NCBI GenBank assembly: GCA_963921195.1
Contig: OY992537.1
Coordinates: forward strand, 175,043,021-175,107,020
Direction: 5' to 3'
DNA from: Pegoplata infirma
Taxonomy: Eukaryota; Arthropoda; Insecta; Diptera; Anthomyiidae
DNA length: 64,000 nt
Notes under the pieces: model-generated
What the model saw: the letters and a program-made list of their open reading frames with translations, nothing else
What the model was told of the DNA's origin: nothing
Database searches by the model: none
Part shown: piece by piece, positions 40,301-48,032 of the stretch
How the letters are laid out: the number at the start of each line of letters is the position of its first letter
How positions within the stretch are numbered: position 1 is the first letter of the stretch
Translations under genes and position numbers: made by a program

Positions 40301-43300
40301 GACCGAAAAAATTCTGAAGGTTAGGTTAGGTTAGAGGTGGCGGAGCTCAAAATTTTGAACTCCTCGCATAGACCGGCTGGTCCATAGCAATACCACATGT
40401 TCCTTCCGCGACGAGGATAAAACGCGTTAGTCATGTTGCAAACAATTTAATGCGCATGAGGTCCATGACTGCGATTTCTTCCAGATTCTCGAGTTCTGCT
40501 TTGCCTAAAATTTGTTTGCGATGCCTGGCCAATGCGGGGCATTTGCACAGGATATGTTCAACAGTTTCATCCGTATTCGGTTCATCACATCTTCTACAAT
40601 TGGAATCAGAGATGAGTCCAATTGTTCTTGCGTGGAAAGCAATTAGGCAGTGTCCTGTGACCACTCCCGTGAGTAAACGACATTCTCTTCTGTTAAGAGA
40701 AAGTAGGTAACGAGTTCTTTTAAGGTCGTAACGCGGCCAGATTATTCTGGTAATTCTGCTTGTACTTAACTCTCGCCATTTCCTGTTCGCCAAGGAAATA
40801 CACTGACAATCACTTCTCGATCTGAAAGTGATTGATTCTGAAAGTAGGGCTTAAAATAAAATACACTTGTCTCCCAGTTTTTCTAGATCAATTCGCGTTT
40901 TCACAAAAAACGCCAATAAAAAAAGTTATGTTTTTCCAAAGTAGTGTGAAATAAGTCGAAAAATTTATTAAATCTACTTGTGAGCAAAATAATGTTTAAA
41001 CATGGCTTTAGTGAAATTTAAATACGGTTCTTTTCGTAGAATATATTAACCCTCTATCTCCCATTCTTAGGGGTCATTTTTGTCCTCATTTCTAATGCTC
41101 TCATAGAAAACCATTAAATCGTGCACTTAAAGGGTTAACATGTTCTACAAAAATGTTCTGAATCAAATTTCACTAGGAGTTTTCAAATGCCAATAATTTG
41201 TGCGATGTTAGCAAAATGCTCAAAAATGCAAAAAATTGTAAAGTATCTTTGGTGTAACACAATTTAATAAAATATGATACTTTACAATTTTAATTTTTTA
41301 AGCATTTTGCTAACATCTTACGAACTTTTGGCCTTTGACAACCCTTAGTGAAATTTGATGCAAAACATTTTTGTGGAACATTTAAACCCTTTAAAGTTTA
41401 AACGCACGATTTAATGGTTTTCTAATAGAGTATTTGAAATAAAGACAAAAATTAACCCTATAAATTGCAGATAGAGGGTTAATATATCACAAGAAAAGAA
41501 CCGCCATTAAATTTTACTGAACACATCTATTTTTCTCAGAATTAAATTTTCTACATTTTTTCGACTTATTTTACACTTCTTTTGTGAAACACAATTTTGT
41601 TTCCATTTTTCGCGAAAAACGCGAATTGATTTAAAAAACCTGAGAGACACGGGAATGGTTTTTTTATACCCACTTTCTGACTGAAGTGAATTTTTTCTAT
41701 AGTGCGAAAAAATTATTTTATTGCATTTTTCGCGTAAACGCGAATTGAATTAGAAAAACTGGGAGACACAGTTATTTTATTTTCGGCCGTACTCTCAGAA
41801 TTTTTTATTCCGGTTCATGTGTACAGCCAAAATTTGAAATTTGTCGGACGGTGTAATATTTTAGAGCACAAAGCAGAATACAATGAACTTGTAAGCATGT
41901 ACCACGAGGGGCAAGGATTCCCCAAACTCAACTCATTCAGCGGCTATGAAACCTACTAGACACATATTATCTTTTTGATTGCACCACTTTTAAAAAATTT
42001 CGACGCCATATTGGATCCGCCATTTTGTATTTTTGAGCTCAGTTTTGAAATCATTGACCCCGAAAACTTTAAGATACCAATTTTTGGCATGCTACGACAA
42101 GTGGAATGACTTTTAGCCGGAAAATACCTTCTGTGTCCCAGTGTGCATTGTATTACATTACAGCAAATTTCATAATAAATAAAAACATATATCGAGATGG
42201 TAAAGGATTCCCCAAAGTCCCCATCCGAAACCGGTCCCCTCTCAAAACACCCCTGCCATTTTATTTTTTAACTTTACATTTTGGAGGGTATACAAGATTT
42301 GGGACGGCTGAATACTCTCACTTTTCATCCAAAATTTTATTAAAATCTTTCTTTTTTTTTCTTTTCAGGCATGCAAAAACTCTTCGAAACATTACCGCTT
42401 TTCTTGGGTCCTTACATTGTTGACATTATCACCGCTTTAAGTTCCATTGGCACACGTATTACAGCACAAAACAATGAAAAAGATCAAAGATCTATTAGTA
42501 CTTTACTTAAGATTAACACAATTTGGTCAAAAATAGCCACCGAAGTACCAGTACGTATTCTTGTACCCAGTTGTGAAAAGGCGTATAATAAACTAATGGC
42601 CAATAAAAATTATGCTGACATAAGTGTCCTAATGAAATTGTTACATCAAGCCATTACAAATGCTGACAATCAGAATTTAAGCATAGTACGCAATGAATTG
42701 ACTACAATATTTATGGAAGCATTAGAATTTCGTCTGAAATTGAAATCTAACAAATTGGATATGGAAAGTGTTAATGCAACTGAATCAGCCATAATTGATG
42801 CTTTTGTTGCATGGGTATTGAAACTATCGGAAAGTGCCTTTAGGCCTCTATATCATAAAATCTATAATTGGGCTTTACAAGGTAACAATCAAAAGGAGAC
42901 CATTCTGACTTATTTCCTGTTAACCAACAAAATAGCAGAATCCCTTAAGTCGCTGTTTGTACTATTTGCTAGTGATTTCATAGAAGATGCTGCCCGTTTA
43001 TTGAATGAATATAATGCTAATAAATCGGATATTGAACCAGATACTGAAAATCTAACCACTGAATTGCTAAAAGCTATATTGAATACATTGTACAATATTT
43101 TCCTGTATGATAGCAAAGATTTTATAAATACCCAACGTTTTGAATATCTTATGCCTGCAATTGTTGATCAATTGGAAAATCGTTTGATTTTGGAACAAGA
43201 TTCCCTGCAACCAATCTTATCTAATTGTATTTCTCAATTAGCTGTTGATGTTTCCAATGATGTTTTATGGAAACAACTAAACTATCAAGTTCTACTAAAA

Positions 43301-43519
43301 ACCCGCACCAGTGTACCAGAAGTACGAATTTTTGCCTTTAACTGTTGTGTGGCAATTGCTCGTAAATTAGGCGATGATTTTACACCACTGCTACCAGAAA
43401 CTGTTCCTTTTATAGCGGAATTATTTGAAGATGAAAATCCTAGAGTTGAGAAAAATACCCGAAAATCTGTACAAGAATTGGAGGTTATTTTAGGTGAATC
43501 ATTACAAAAGTATTTGTAA
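6195..43519 (+). CDS. l(2)k09022: HEATR1/UTP10 (U3 snoRNP subunit), four exons
   Basis: Join of 6195-7360, 7429-7715, 32704-36465 and 42369-43519: 6,366 nt, 2,121 residues plus TAA, no internal stop. UTP10/HEATR1 proteins are large HEAT-repeat scaffolds of the t-UTP subcomplex of the small-subunit processome; they act in the nucleolus in rDNA transcription and 18S pre-rRNA processing. The N terminus carries the family pattern (LFDRKEAAT, HLSPYFLLRPAHMCLEWLIR, LPYHET), exons 1-3 are leucine-rich helical repeats, and exon 4 should hold the BP28CT domain. Length agrees with fly and human homologues (about 2,100). All introns are GT-AG. The gene looks intact and functional despite about 31 kb of intronic transposon DNA. 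Confidence 0.95.
7429..7715 (+). CDS. l(2)k09022: HEATR1 exon 2
   Basis: Acceptor TTGTTTAG|C; donor TTGG|GTAAGT. Codes residues 389-484 and one base of 485. It includes an alanine run and an acidic stretch (DGDVIELDSDDDDE), a low-complexity linker between helical blocks. Confidence 0.9.
7790..8010. repeat. 21-bp minisatellite
   Basis: About ten copies of TTTTAAAATTGTCCAAATGTA lie in tandem just inside intron 2. The minus-strand translation shows the period as a seven-residue NFKIYLD repeat, which is not a gene. Copies differ by single bases. Confidence 0.85.
8148..8887. mobile_element. Palindromic TIR element with GCCGGCC hairpins
   Basis: Inverted ends of about 60 bp (CGTAAATCCYGCTACCC, then TTTAGCGAAGCCGCTAAATT and TTATGGAGTTTG). 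Inside are three copies, in both orientations, of a block with TAATCCCTAAGCCCGGCC and CTCTCCGCAAA, at about 8199-8252, 8390-8460 and 8550-8620. The GCCGGCCTTCGGCCGGGC cores are strong hairpins. No coding; looks like a foldback element with internal inverted duplication. Confidence 0.7.
8967..9453. mobile_element. MITE, CCCAGCAAAA ends, AT duplication
   Basis: Ends CCCAGCAAAAACATGGTAAT and its inverted partner (TTTTTGCTGGG) bound a 487-bp body rich in GGTAAT/ATTACC words. It is flanked by AT on both sides; removal would leave GCCATATGGC, a motif present elsewhere in the surrounding repeat (8040-8110, 9470-9560). Confidence 0.7.
10572..11305. mobile_element. MITE, CCCAGCAAAACTTTGGTAAT, copy A
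   Basis: 734 bp between inverted ends CCCAGCAAAACTT and AAGTTTTGCTGGG, with TA on both sides. The matching place in the right arm of the surrounding inverted repeat (about 14478) has a single TA and no insert, which proves the boundaries and the 2-bp duplication. A near-identical copy lies at 54383-55113. It includes an older hAT-like stretch (AGAGATGGGC at 10924). Confidence 0.85.
11349..11605. repeat. GCGTCG minisatellite
   Basis: Irregular tandem copies of TTTGCGTCG / TTCGAAGTTGCGTCG give an unusual CpG-rich patch. The same motif recurs at 14343-14411, ending CGACGCAAACCGGGG, so both sides of the loop of the inverted repeat carry it. Confidence 0.7.
11704..14166. mobile_element. CCCGGCT-family transposon, unit 1
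   Basis: 2,463 bp between CCCGGCTAAAAATGTTG and TTATTTTTAGCCGGG, with AC on each side. Both subterminal regions are arrays of CATATATGAT/GATCATATATT half-palindromes (11720-11930 and 13990-14150). The middle has three copies of a 150-165-bp repeat, marked by ATGGTGGTGCATATG-like words at 13244, 13410 and 13561. No open frame that could be a transposase, so non-autonomous. Confidence 0.75.
14343..14411. repeat. GCGTCG minisatellite, second block
   Basis: Short CpG-rich block of TTTGCGTCG copies closing the loop side of the right inverted arm; it pairs with the start of the block at 11349. Confidence 0.6.
15306..16567. mobile_element. hAT-type element, CAGTGTTGCCATATA ends
   Basis: Inverted ends CAGTGTTGCCATATAT and ATATATGGCAACACTG are flanked by perfect 8-bp duplications GGTACAGG (15298-15305, 16568-16575). 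Length 1,262 bp, no transposase frame. It contains another partial DINE-like stretch (about 15470-15800) and a SINE (16095-16308). Confidence 0.85.
16095..16308 (+). mobile_element. tRNA-derived SINE
   Basis: The head (16095-16168) resembles a tRNA: an A-box-like TAGGTTAGTTGG and a perfect T arm, GTGGG/CCCAC around TTCGATC, which also serves as B box. A tRNA-unrelated body follows and ends in an ATT-rich tail (ATTATTATTATAA). A 6-bp duplication TATAAG flanks it (16089-16094, 16309-16314). The acceptor stem does not pair well, so it is not a working tRNA. Confidence 0.7.
18365..18950 (+). mobile_element. DINE-like repeat copy
   Basis: Contains GATCGATTTTAAGTCGATC followed by GTCCGTCTGTCC microsatellite, the usual 'aatcggtccag' middle, and a terminal GGTATTCATAAATTCGGC hairpin region. 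No coding. Confidence 0.5.
18955..19345. repeat. TTTTACGAAAGTAACGAAAA imperfect array
   Basis: Six or so diverged copies of a roughly 60-bp unit built on TTACGAAA words. A similar but shorter-period array, TTTCGTTTATTTTACGAAA, lies at 32085-32330 on the other side of the large insertion. Confidence 0.65.
19716..22305. mobile_element. CCCGGCT-family transposon, unit 2 (right end lost)
   Basis: Starts CCCGGCTAAAAATGTTG after TA. Internal 185-bp-spaced repeats carry ATGGTG(G/A)YGCATA at 21260, 21444 and 21629. After 22146 the normal right end is replaced by CCCGAGTAGAAAAGATTTG, the start of a different MITE family, and the unit runs straight into unit 3 at CTA|CCCGG. It is a truncated or recombined copy. 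Confidence 0.65.
22306..25359. mobile_element. CCCGGCT-family transposon, unit 3
   Basis: 3,054 bp, with both ends present and TA on each side. It is longer than units 1 and 4 because the internal repeat block is doubled: six copies of the about 165-bp repeat, at about 23658, 23838, 23994, 24459, 24635 and 24787, in two sets of three. Subterminal CATATATGAT arrays on both sides. No transposase frame. Confidence 0.75.
26682..27047. mobile_element. MITE, CCCKAGTAAAAAT ends, AA duplication
   Basis: 366 bp between CCCTAGTAAAAATATTATG and ATTTTTACTCGGG, flanked by AA. The body is full of GATCAAATT/AATTTGATC words. It sits inside the larger element and cuts the 3' end of the minus-strand frame; a partial relative starts at 22147. 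Confidence 0.7.
27013..27612 (-). pseudogene. Transposon protein fragment, unrecognised
   Basis: A 199-codon frame opening at TTG just after a stop and lacking an early ATG, so it is a fragment or an internal exon. It has mixed hydrophobic and basic content, one Cys pair near the end (KCILSKFC) and an SPLK-free, non-repetitive composition that looks like a real protein. The last ten residues come from the MITE at 26682-27047; before that insertion the frame would have stopped a few codons later. I have a vague memory of similar C-terminal domains in hydra and aphid transposon-linked proteins but cannot name the superfamily. No DDE triad can be assigned. Confidence 0.45.
29905..30697 (-). mobile_element. 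5'-truncated LINE, 3' end
   Basis: Minus-strand element: reverse transcriptase C terminus, stop at 30207, about 300-bp 3' UTR with an A-run at 30160-30177, and a terminal (CTAAAT)n tail at 29905-29930. The 5' truncation at about 30697 meets the foldback arm (GTCTATAAATAATGTCATT). Tail-type 3' end and 5' truncation are LINE hallmarks. Confidence 0.8.
30207..30690 (-). pseudogene. LINE reverse transcriptase C-terminal fragment
   Basis: Open from about 30690 to the stop at 30207. It shows the post-catalytic region of CR1/Jockey-type RTs: a LILPLITYSAEVY motif (the usual ALLRPLLTYG-like helix), then a cysteine-poor thumb and the final ILWNDLP-like motif (here KLWNDLPNDTK). The catalytic YADD is lost with the 5' part, so it cannot be active. 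No RNase H domain follows. Confidence 0.75.
30860..31315. mobile_element. MITE, CAGCCGTATTCAAAATGAA ends
   Basis: 456 bp with inverted ends GCCGTATTCAAAATGAA and TTCATTTTGAATACGGC. It interrupts the right arm of the foldback; comparison with the left arm (AAGACAAAGTAAACAATTT) shows a 3-bp TTT duplication. Superfamily not assigned. Confidence 0.8.
32085..32330. repeat. TTTCGTTTATTTTACGAAA array
   Basis: About six diverged copies, each itself partly palindromic (TTTCGT...ACGAAA). Related by motif to 18955-19345. A DINE-like hairpin end (GATTCGTCACAGTCGAATTT) follows at 32630. Confidence 0.6.
32704..36465 (+). CDS. l(2)k09022: HEATR1 exon 3
   Basis: 3,762 nt, residues 485-1738, acceptor TTATCTTTTAG|G and donor AATAG|GTGAGT. 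It opens with the YRLQAF... block and is almost wholly leucine-rich helical repeat, as in HEAT-repeat scaffolds, with a short basic linker near VSLRKSAKKTDS. No internal stop. Confidence 0.95.
36795..37195. repeat. TTATCAATTGTWTTTCAGAAR minisatellite
   Basis: About seven copies of a 21-bp unit lie on both sides of a hairpin MITE (36841-37084), two or three before it and five after it. Confidence 0.7.
36841..37084. mobile_element. Hairpin MITE, AATTGAACAGTTC ends
   Basis: Inverted arms of about 90 bp (AATTGAACAGTTCAAGCGAA outward, ATGACGATAAAAACGCAGGA inward) around a short loop. It splits the minisatellite, so it inserted after the repeat had formed. Confidence 0.7.
37277..37470 (+). repeat. 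Tandem duplication, about 100 bp
   Basis: GGCGTCAAGGAAAAGAGATT and the next about 75 bases occur at 37283 and again at 37383, nearly identical, so the duplication is recent. Confidence 0.8.
37588..39290 (-). mobile_element. DINE-like repeat copy split by a palindrome
   Basis: Starts with ACAAGTGAGAGTGTTAAATT and the TTCGGCTGTGGCGAA hairpin, has a T-run joined to a G-run at 37673-37696, the phrase GAATCGATCATAGATCAATA, and after the insertion (38123-39183) TACTTTATGGGGTCCCCGAC. Orientation is opposite to the copy at 39805. Confidence 0.6.
38123..39183. mobile_element. 1.06-kb palindromic MITE
   Basis: Two arms of about 500 bp, ends TGGGGCATTCCATGTCAAAT inverted, flanked by TA. Arms match along nearly their whole length (for example the TCGAAGGGTACTAAAAACTG block at both ends) around a centre near 38655. 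It is inserted in a DINE-like repeat, whose uninterrupted sequence confirms the site. Confidence 0.85.
39805..40255 (+). mobile_element. DINE-like repeat copy
   Basis: AACTACAGTATGGGGGTATA, then CGGTCGGGGACCCCATAAAG, ATTGATCAGTGATCGATTCT and GTCCGTCCATCC microsatellite. The 3' hairpin end is missing; it stops near 40255 next to another element. Confidence 0.6.
40318..40860 (-). mobile_element. LINE 3' fragment with (TAACC)n tail
   Basis: Minus-strand fragment: RNase H/zinc-knuckle C terminus, stop near 40430, about 110-bp 3' UTR, and a 3' tail TAACCTAACCTAACC (40320-40336). On the plus strand the tail reads as three TTAGG units. Confidence 0.7.
40431..40838 (-). pseudogene. LINE pol C terminus (I/Jockey-group type)
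   Basis: The frame is open from about 40838 and ends at 40431. It has the terminal pattern of LINE pol proteins: LLTGVVTGHCLIAFHART, then a C-x2-C-x-n-H-x4-C zinc element (CRRCDEP...EHILCKCPAL) and ARHR. The catalytic domains are missing, so it is a dead fragment. Confidence 0.75.
40866..41775. mobile_element. Foldback element, TGTCTCCCAGTTTTTCTA ends
   Basis: Inverted ends TGTCTCCCAGTTTTTCTA plus TCAATTCGCGTTTT; within it CCCTCTATCT/GTTAATATAT and CTTTACAATTTT blocks also pair across the centre at about 41250. About 0.9 kb, no coding. Confidence 0.65.
42369..43519 (+). CDS. l(2)k09022: HEATR1 exon 4 (BP28CT end)
   Basis: Acceptor CTTTTCAG|GC; codes residues 1739-2121 and TAA at 43517-43519. 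It starts with the conserved ETLPLFLGPYIVDII block and should hold the BP28CT domain (roughly residues 1840-1990). The end FIAELFEDENPRVEKNTRKS... is the typical last HEAT repeat. Confidence 0.93.
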
Positions 43520-43586
43520 AGGATTTAAAGAAAAAAAAAAAAAATTTACTTTTTCTGAATTTTATTGTAAAAAAATTTACTATTTC

Positions 43587-43592
43587 AATAAA
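43587..43592 (+). terminator. HEATR1 polyadenylation signal
   Basis: AATAAA 68 bases after the stop codon, followed by a T-rich stretch. Confidence 0.65.
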
Positions 43593-43659
43593 TATAAGGT
43601 TTTTATTATTCTAATTTTTTTAGATGTTTTGATTTTAAAGGCCAAATTCAAATAATATA

Positions 43660-46105
43660 TATGGGTGAAATCAAAAAATGTCAGTGTTTTTGAGCCAAAA
43701 TTGTACAAGCAAAAAATTTTAATTTTTGGTAAATTTTTTTATTAAAATCGATATGTTACATCACTTCTAATATAACTATAAAAGATCTCTTCTACAAATT
43801 GTTTCAAGTAAATTTTATCGACAATTTTATGATTTTTTTGGTGACGGAGTTTACATTCACCTTACAAAAAAACATTAAATTTTTTGAATTTTCTTTGAAA
43901 ACATTTTATTGTAATTTAAAACACTTATTTATGTAATTGCTAACAATTTTTCTAATTAGGATTTTTTTCTGGTTTTTGTTATTTAAGATTTTACAATTAT
44001 TTTTTATTTTAATAGGATTTTTCTAAGGAAATGTAAAATACATTTATTATTATTTCTGTTAAAATTAGTTTTTTTACTTTTTTGAATGACTAGTGTTAAT
44101 ATTTGCGTCGGTTTTAACAACTACATAAGGTTTTTTAATGCAATCTGCAAAAAAAAAAAAGTTGACGGAGTTTACAGAGACGGAGTAGGGTTGTATAGTC
44201 GCAACAAAAAGTCGACTTTTCGACTTTTTTCAATATCTAAAAAGTCGATTTTTCGACTTTTCGACTTATTTAAAAATTTTAAAAGTCGACTTTTCGACCT
44301 TTCGACTTTTTAAAAAGTCGACTTTTTTCGACTTTTCGACTTTTTTCTACTTTCGACTTTTTTCGACTTTCCTCGACTTCTTAACCTTTTTCGACCTTTT
44401 CCAACTTTGAAAAAGTCGATTTTTTTGTAAATAAAAGTTAAGTTTTGACTTGTTGTAAGCATTTAGGTGCTATTTTTTTGGTTGTATTTTATTTATCAAA
44501 AAAAGTCGAAGAAATCGAAAATGTTGAAAAGGTTGAAAAAATCGAAAGCAAAAGAGTCGACTTTCGATTTATAGAACCCTATGAATTTGGCATTGGCATT
44601 TTTGCTTCACATACAAAATACATGGAAATACCAATAGCTTCAGTTGTTATTAAACTCGGCTCTCATTTGATTTTTTTTTAGAAGAAAGAAATTATTTTCA
44701 TCTGGCAAAAGTAAAAAAAATCAAAAAAAAAAAATCGAAAAAAGTCGAAAAATAGTCGAAAAAAGTCGAAAAAGTCGAAAGCAAAAGTCGACTTTTCGAC
44801 TTTTTAAGAACAAAAAAGTCGATTTCGACTTTTCGACTTTTCGACTATAGAACCCTAAGACGGAGTTTACATTTCGTCACTTTTTGCCCTTTTTTTCGAA
44901 AACTATTTGTCGGAAATTGGTTTCCGAAAATAATCATTAGATGTCATCTAGATACGTCAAAATATGACGATATTTCAGATACACGCTAAGTAGTTTTGTT
45001 GTAAACGTGGAGACGGAGTTTACAGCATTTTCCGATTTTTCATTTATGAATTATCTTTTCATACCGGGAAATTAATATGCAATGAGCAAACTTGAAACCA
45101 ATGATGCAAAATGATACTTTATAGCCTCGCGTTTAATAATTGGGGCAATAACCTATTATTTTTCAAAACATAATACGTCAAAAACAACAAAATTGTCAGG
45201 TTTCATAATGTCTAAAAAAAGTGTAGAAAAATCGTTACACAATTGAAGCCGTGTTTGCATGGGTAAAAGCGATAGTTATGACTATATAAAAATATTTTTT
45301 AAGAACGTCAACATTCCCTCTTTAAAAATGTAGTCAATTATTAAGCTCTTGGGTTATTGGAGTTTAAGAAGAATTTGTGGTGGAATCCAATTTTTTCTTT
45401 AGAGAAGGTATTAATCTATGAACTTGAAATATAATTTTTTTGAAGTTATACCATTGAATGTGAAACCTTTTCAATTTAATGTGTTGGCTTTTTGCTGCGA
45501 TATGCTAGTCCTAGCTTACATTAAATATTGCAAAAGTTATGTTGGTTTCTTTTCGTGTGAAAGATGTACAGTAGCGAGTCTCGAATAATTATTTTTTAAA
45601 GCTTTCGGTTAACAAATGCCACAATTAATTTTAAAGGGAAATATTATTAATAAAATTACCGATTTTTAACTACCCAATATTGTCTTCAAAAGAAATCGGA
45701 TTGTAAAATGTTTAAAATTAAGATAAAAATATTGTTATGATGAAACAATTGCTATTGCACTGTTACACAAATAATTGTAATAAAAGAATTTCATAAATAC
45801 TAAAAATATAAACAAAAATATTCTAACAAAAATTGTACAAAAGTAATGCCAAAGCACTTTTAAGGTTGTATTTTGAAACGTTGGCAAAGCGCTTCAGTTT
45901 ACAAAAAATAAGTGTTTTGGCAGTACTTTATTTTTTGTACCGCTGGCAATTTCTGCGTGGGTAACTAATATCCGAATTGTTGTTAGTTATGTAGAACGCC
46001 AATCTATACGACGTTGTACATTTAAAAATATGCGAATACTTTAACCCATGTATGAGATATTACACTATTACATGGTTTGATTGACATTTTTTGATTTCAA
46101 CCATA
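43660..46105. mobile_element. 2.4-kb TIR element downstream of HEATR1
   Basis: Ends TATGGGTGAAATCAAAAAAT and (inverted) TATGGTTGAAATCAAAAAAT pair over about 24 bp. The interior repeats GACGGAGTTTAC at 43844, 44163, 44861 and 45011. No long frame; a hAT MITE (44186-44857) is inserted in it. Confidence 0.6.
44186..44857. mobile_element. hAT MITE packed with GTCGACTTTTCGAC repeats
   Basis: Ends TAGGGTTGTATAGTCG and CGACTATAGAACCCTA with perfect 8-bp duplications AGACGGAG (44178-44185, 44858-44865). The body is arrays of AAAAGTCGACTTTTCGACTT near both ends in inverted orientation. About 672 bp, no real coding. Confidence 0.85.
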
Positions 46106-48032
46106 TGGACATTTCCATTTAACTTATCATTTGTTTGAAATTTTGGTTTTTTGGCCAAAACTTTTTTTATTTTCATGCAAATGGCTATCTACTGATAGAA
46201 ATGCATAAAGGACTTCTAATGCAATTATCTTATAAACACTTAAGGCCAAAAATCTTAATTTGCGGTAGTTAGTGACAATCAAACTTCAGAAATGTGGAAA
46301 AGTCGATTGAAATTTCATAAAAATTATATACTCTTTGGCCTATTGTACTTGCGCCGTCCAACGTATTCTTCGAAGATTTATAATATATGGTCCCTATACT
46401 TGTTCAAAAAATTTGTTTTTTTGAATTTGATGTGCCATCAATAATAAAAAAGTTATTTGAAGGTTACGGTTTGAAGTTAAAATTTCTTCATTTTCAATTT
46501 TTCGTCGTTTTTTGATCAGGAAATTTGCGCCGCTTCATACTTTTTAAAAGCTAATGAATGATAGCTGTCGTAATTCCCTACAGTTTGAAACCGGTCTCAT
46601 GAATGTGCCCTCAATAGGAGCGGAGTACTAGCTAGACAAAAGTTGAGAGACAAAGCGTGAAAGTCATCAAAAATCCACTTTTTTGCGAAGCACATTCGCA
46701 ATATTATTCAAAAGTGGCCAGAACATCGCGTGATCCAAATATTTTTTGATTTTTTATAATAAAATCGATATAGCGTGTTAAAATTTTGATAAGCAAAAAT
46801 TTTGCAAAAATCTGACATTTCACGATTTAAAACTTTTGCTTGTATTTTCACGCGAAAAGACTTTAGATTTAAAATATACGCGTCAGACGATTGCTTGTAA
46901 TGCATATTATGGATCGTGTGCAAAAATTGGGACTTAATCAGGGTATTCACTTCAGAATTTTTTGACCTTTGCAACAGTGCGATATTGCAACTTTTTTTAA
47001 AAAAAAAATTTGTAATAAAATTTTTATTTTTCTATTACTTTTTATATGATGCGTAGTTGCAAGAAAAGATTTGTAATATATTTTAATATAAACACAATTG
47101 CTTTTATTCACAAAGAAACAAGCAAAAAAAGTTGCAATTTTGACATTGCGCAATTTTGCAAGACTAAAATTTCTGACGTGAATTCCATTAATGTAACTGT
47201 ACGCTGAAAACGCGTCAATTTTGTCTCCAGATAGACCGCCAGGGAACCCAAACCGCTAGTAGAAATTATTTTCTATAAATGGCAATTGCTGGTACTTATA
47301 AAGCTTTATCCCAAAACTGAGCGGCATTAATAAATTTTGAAGATTGTGGATTTTATGCATCTTTCAAAATTTCATTAATCAGAAATTGCATCACTTTTAA
47401 AAATTCACAATTTTGCATAATGCACAAGTTTCTTAACTAATTTGAGGGTGCTAAATCCGAATATGACCTTTAATTTGGTCCATTATCATTAGATTTCGCG
47501 TAAATTGCATTAAGAGAGCAACTCTTTAAAACAAAATTTTAACGTAAAATCTGATTGTATATCCACTTTAATGGAAGTAATTTATCCGGTTTTAATTGGG
47601 GATAGTATGAAACATTAATAAACGTTGATTTTGTTAAATTCTAATAATAATTGTAATTTTGAGATTTTTGGTTTTCAATTAAAATCTTTAAACCGCCACA
47701 ACTTTCGCGCCGTCAGCTGAAAGTTCTTCACGCGGACGGATTTTAACTAAATGCATATTTATACGCGTACCAAACGATTTTGATGTGCATTCAAAAAAAA
47801 AATTATGGCCCTTACCACAATAAAACAAAAAGTCTATTTTAACAAAAGTTTTATTTTAAATTTCAAATTTTCAATACATTTTTTGAAAGTCAATTTTTAA
47901 AACAAAAACAATTTGTATGGAAATAAAATTAAAAGCTCATTTTAAGTTTATTTTATTTTCTTGTGGTAAGGCTGAATATTTTTTAAACCTTAAAATCAAA
48001 AGTTAAATGGAAATGTTCATATATGTATATTA
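46106..48032. other. Intergenic DNA, nothing identified
   Basis: No open frame with protein-like composition, no tandem repeat and no inverted end that I can support. Probably decayed transposon DNA. Confidence 0.4.

Larger units (their letters stand above)
40268..41853. mobile_element. TIR element, CACCGTCCGAC ends, TAA duplication
   Basis: Inverted ends CACCGTCCGACA and TGTCGGACGGTG with TAA on both sides; further inward CAGAATTTTTT and ACATGRACC also pair. A 3-bp TAA duplication is the PIF/Harbinger pattern. It carries a LINE fragment and a foldback, so the original element was only about 150 bp. Confidence 0.6.
36466..42368 (+). other. HEATR1 intron 3 (5.9 kb)
   Basis: GTGAGT...TTTTCAG. 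Holds a minisatellite with a hairpin MITE, two DINE-like copies, a 1.06-kb palindrome and a TIR element with a LINE fragment. No host exon seen. Confidence 0.8.

Noticed and set aside
40320..40336. Interstitial telomere repeat
   Set aside because: Three TTAGG units are exactly at the 3' end of a LINE fragment and are better explained as its tail.
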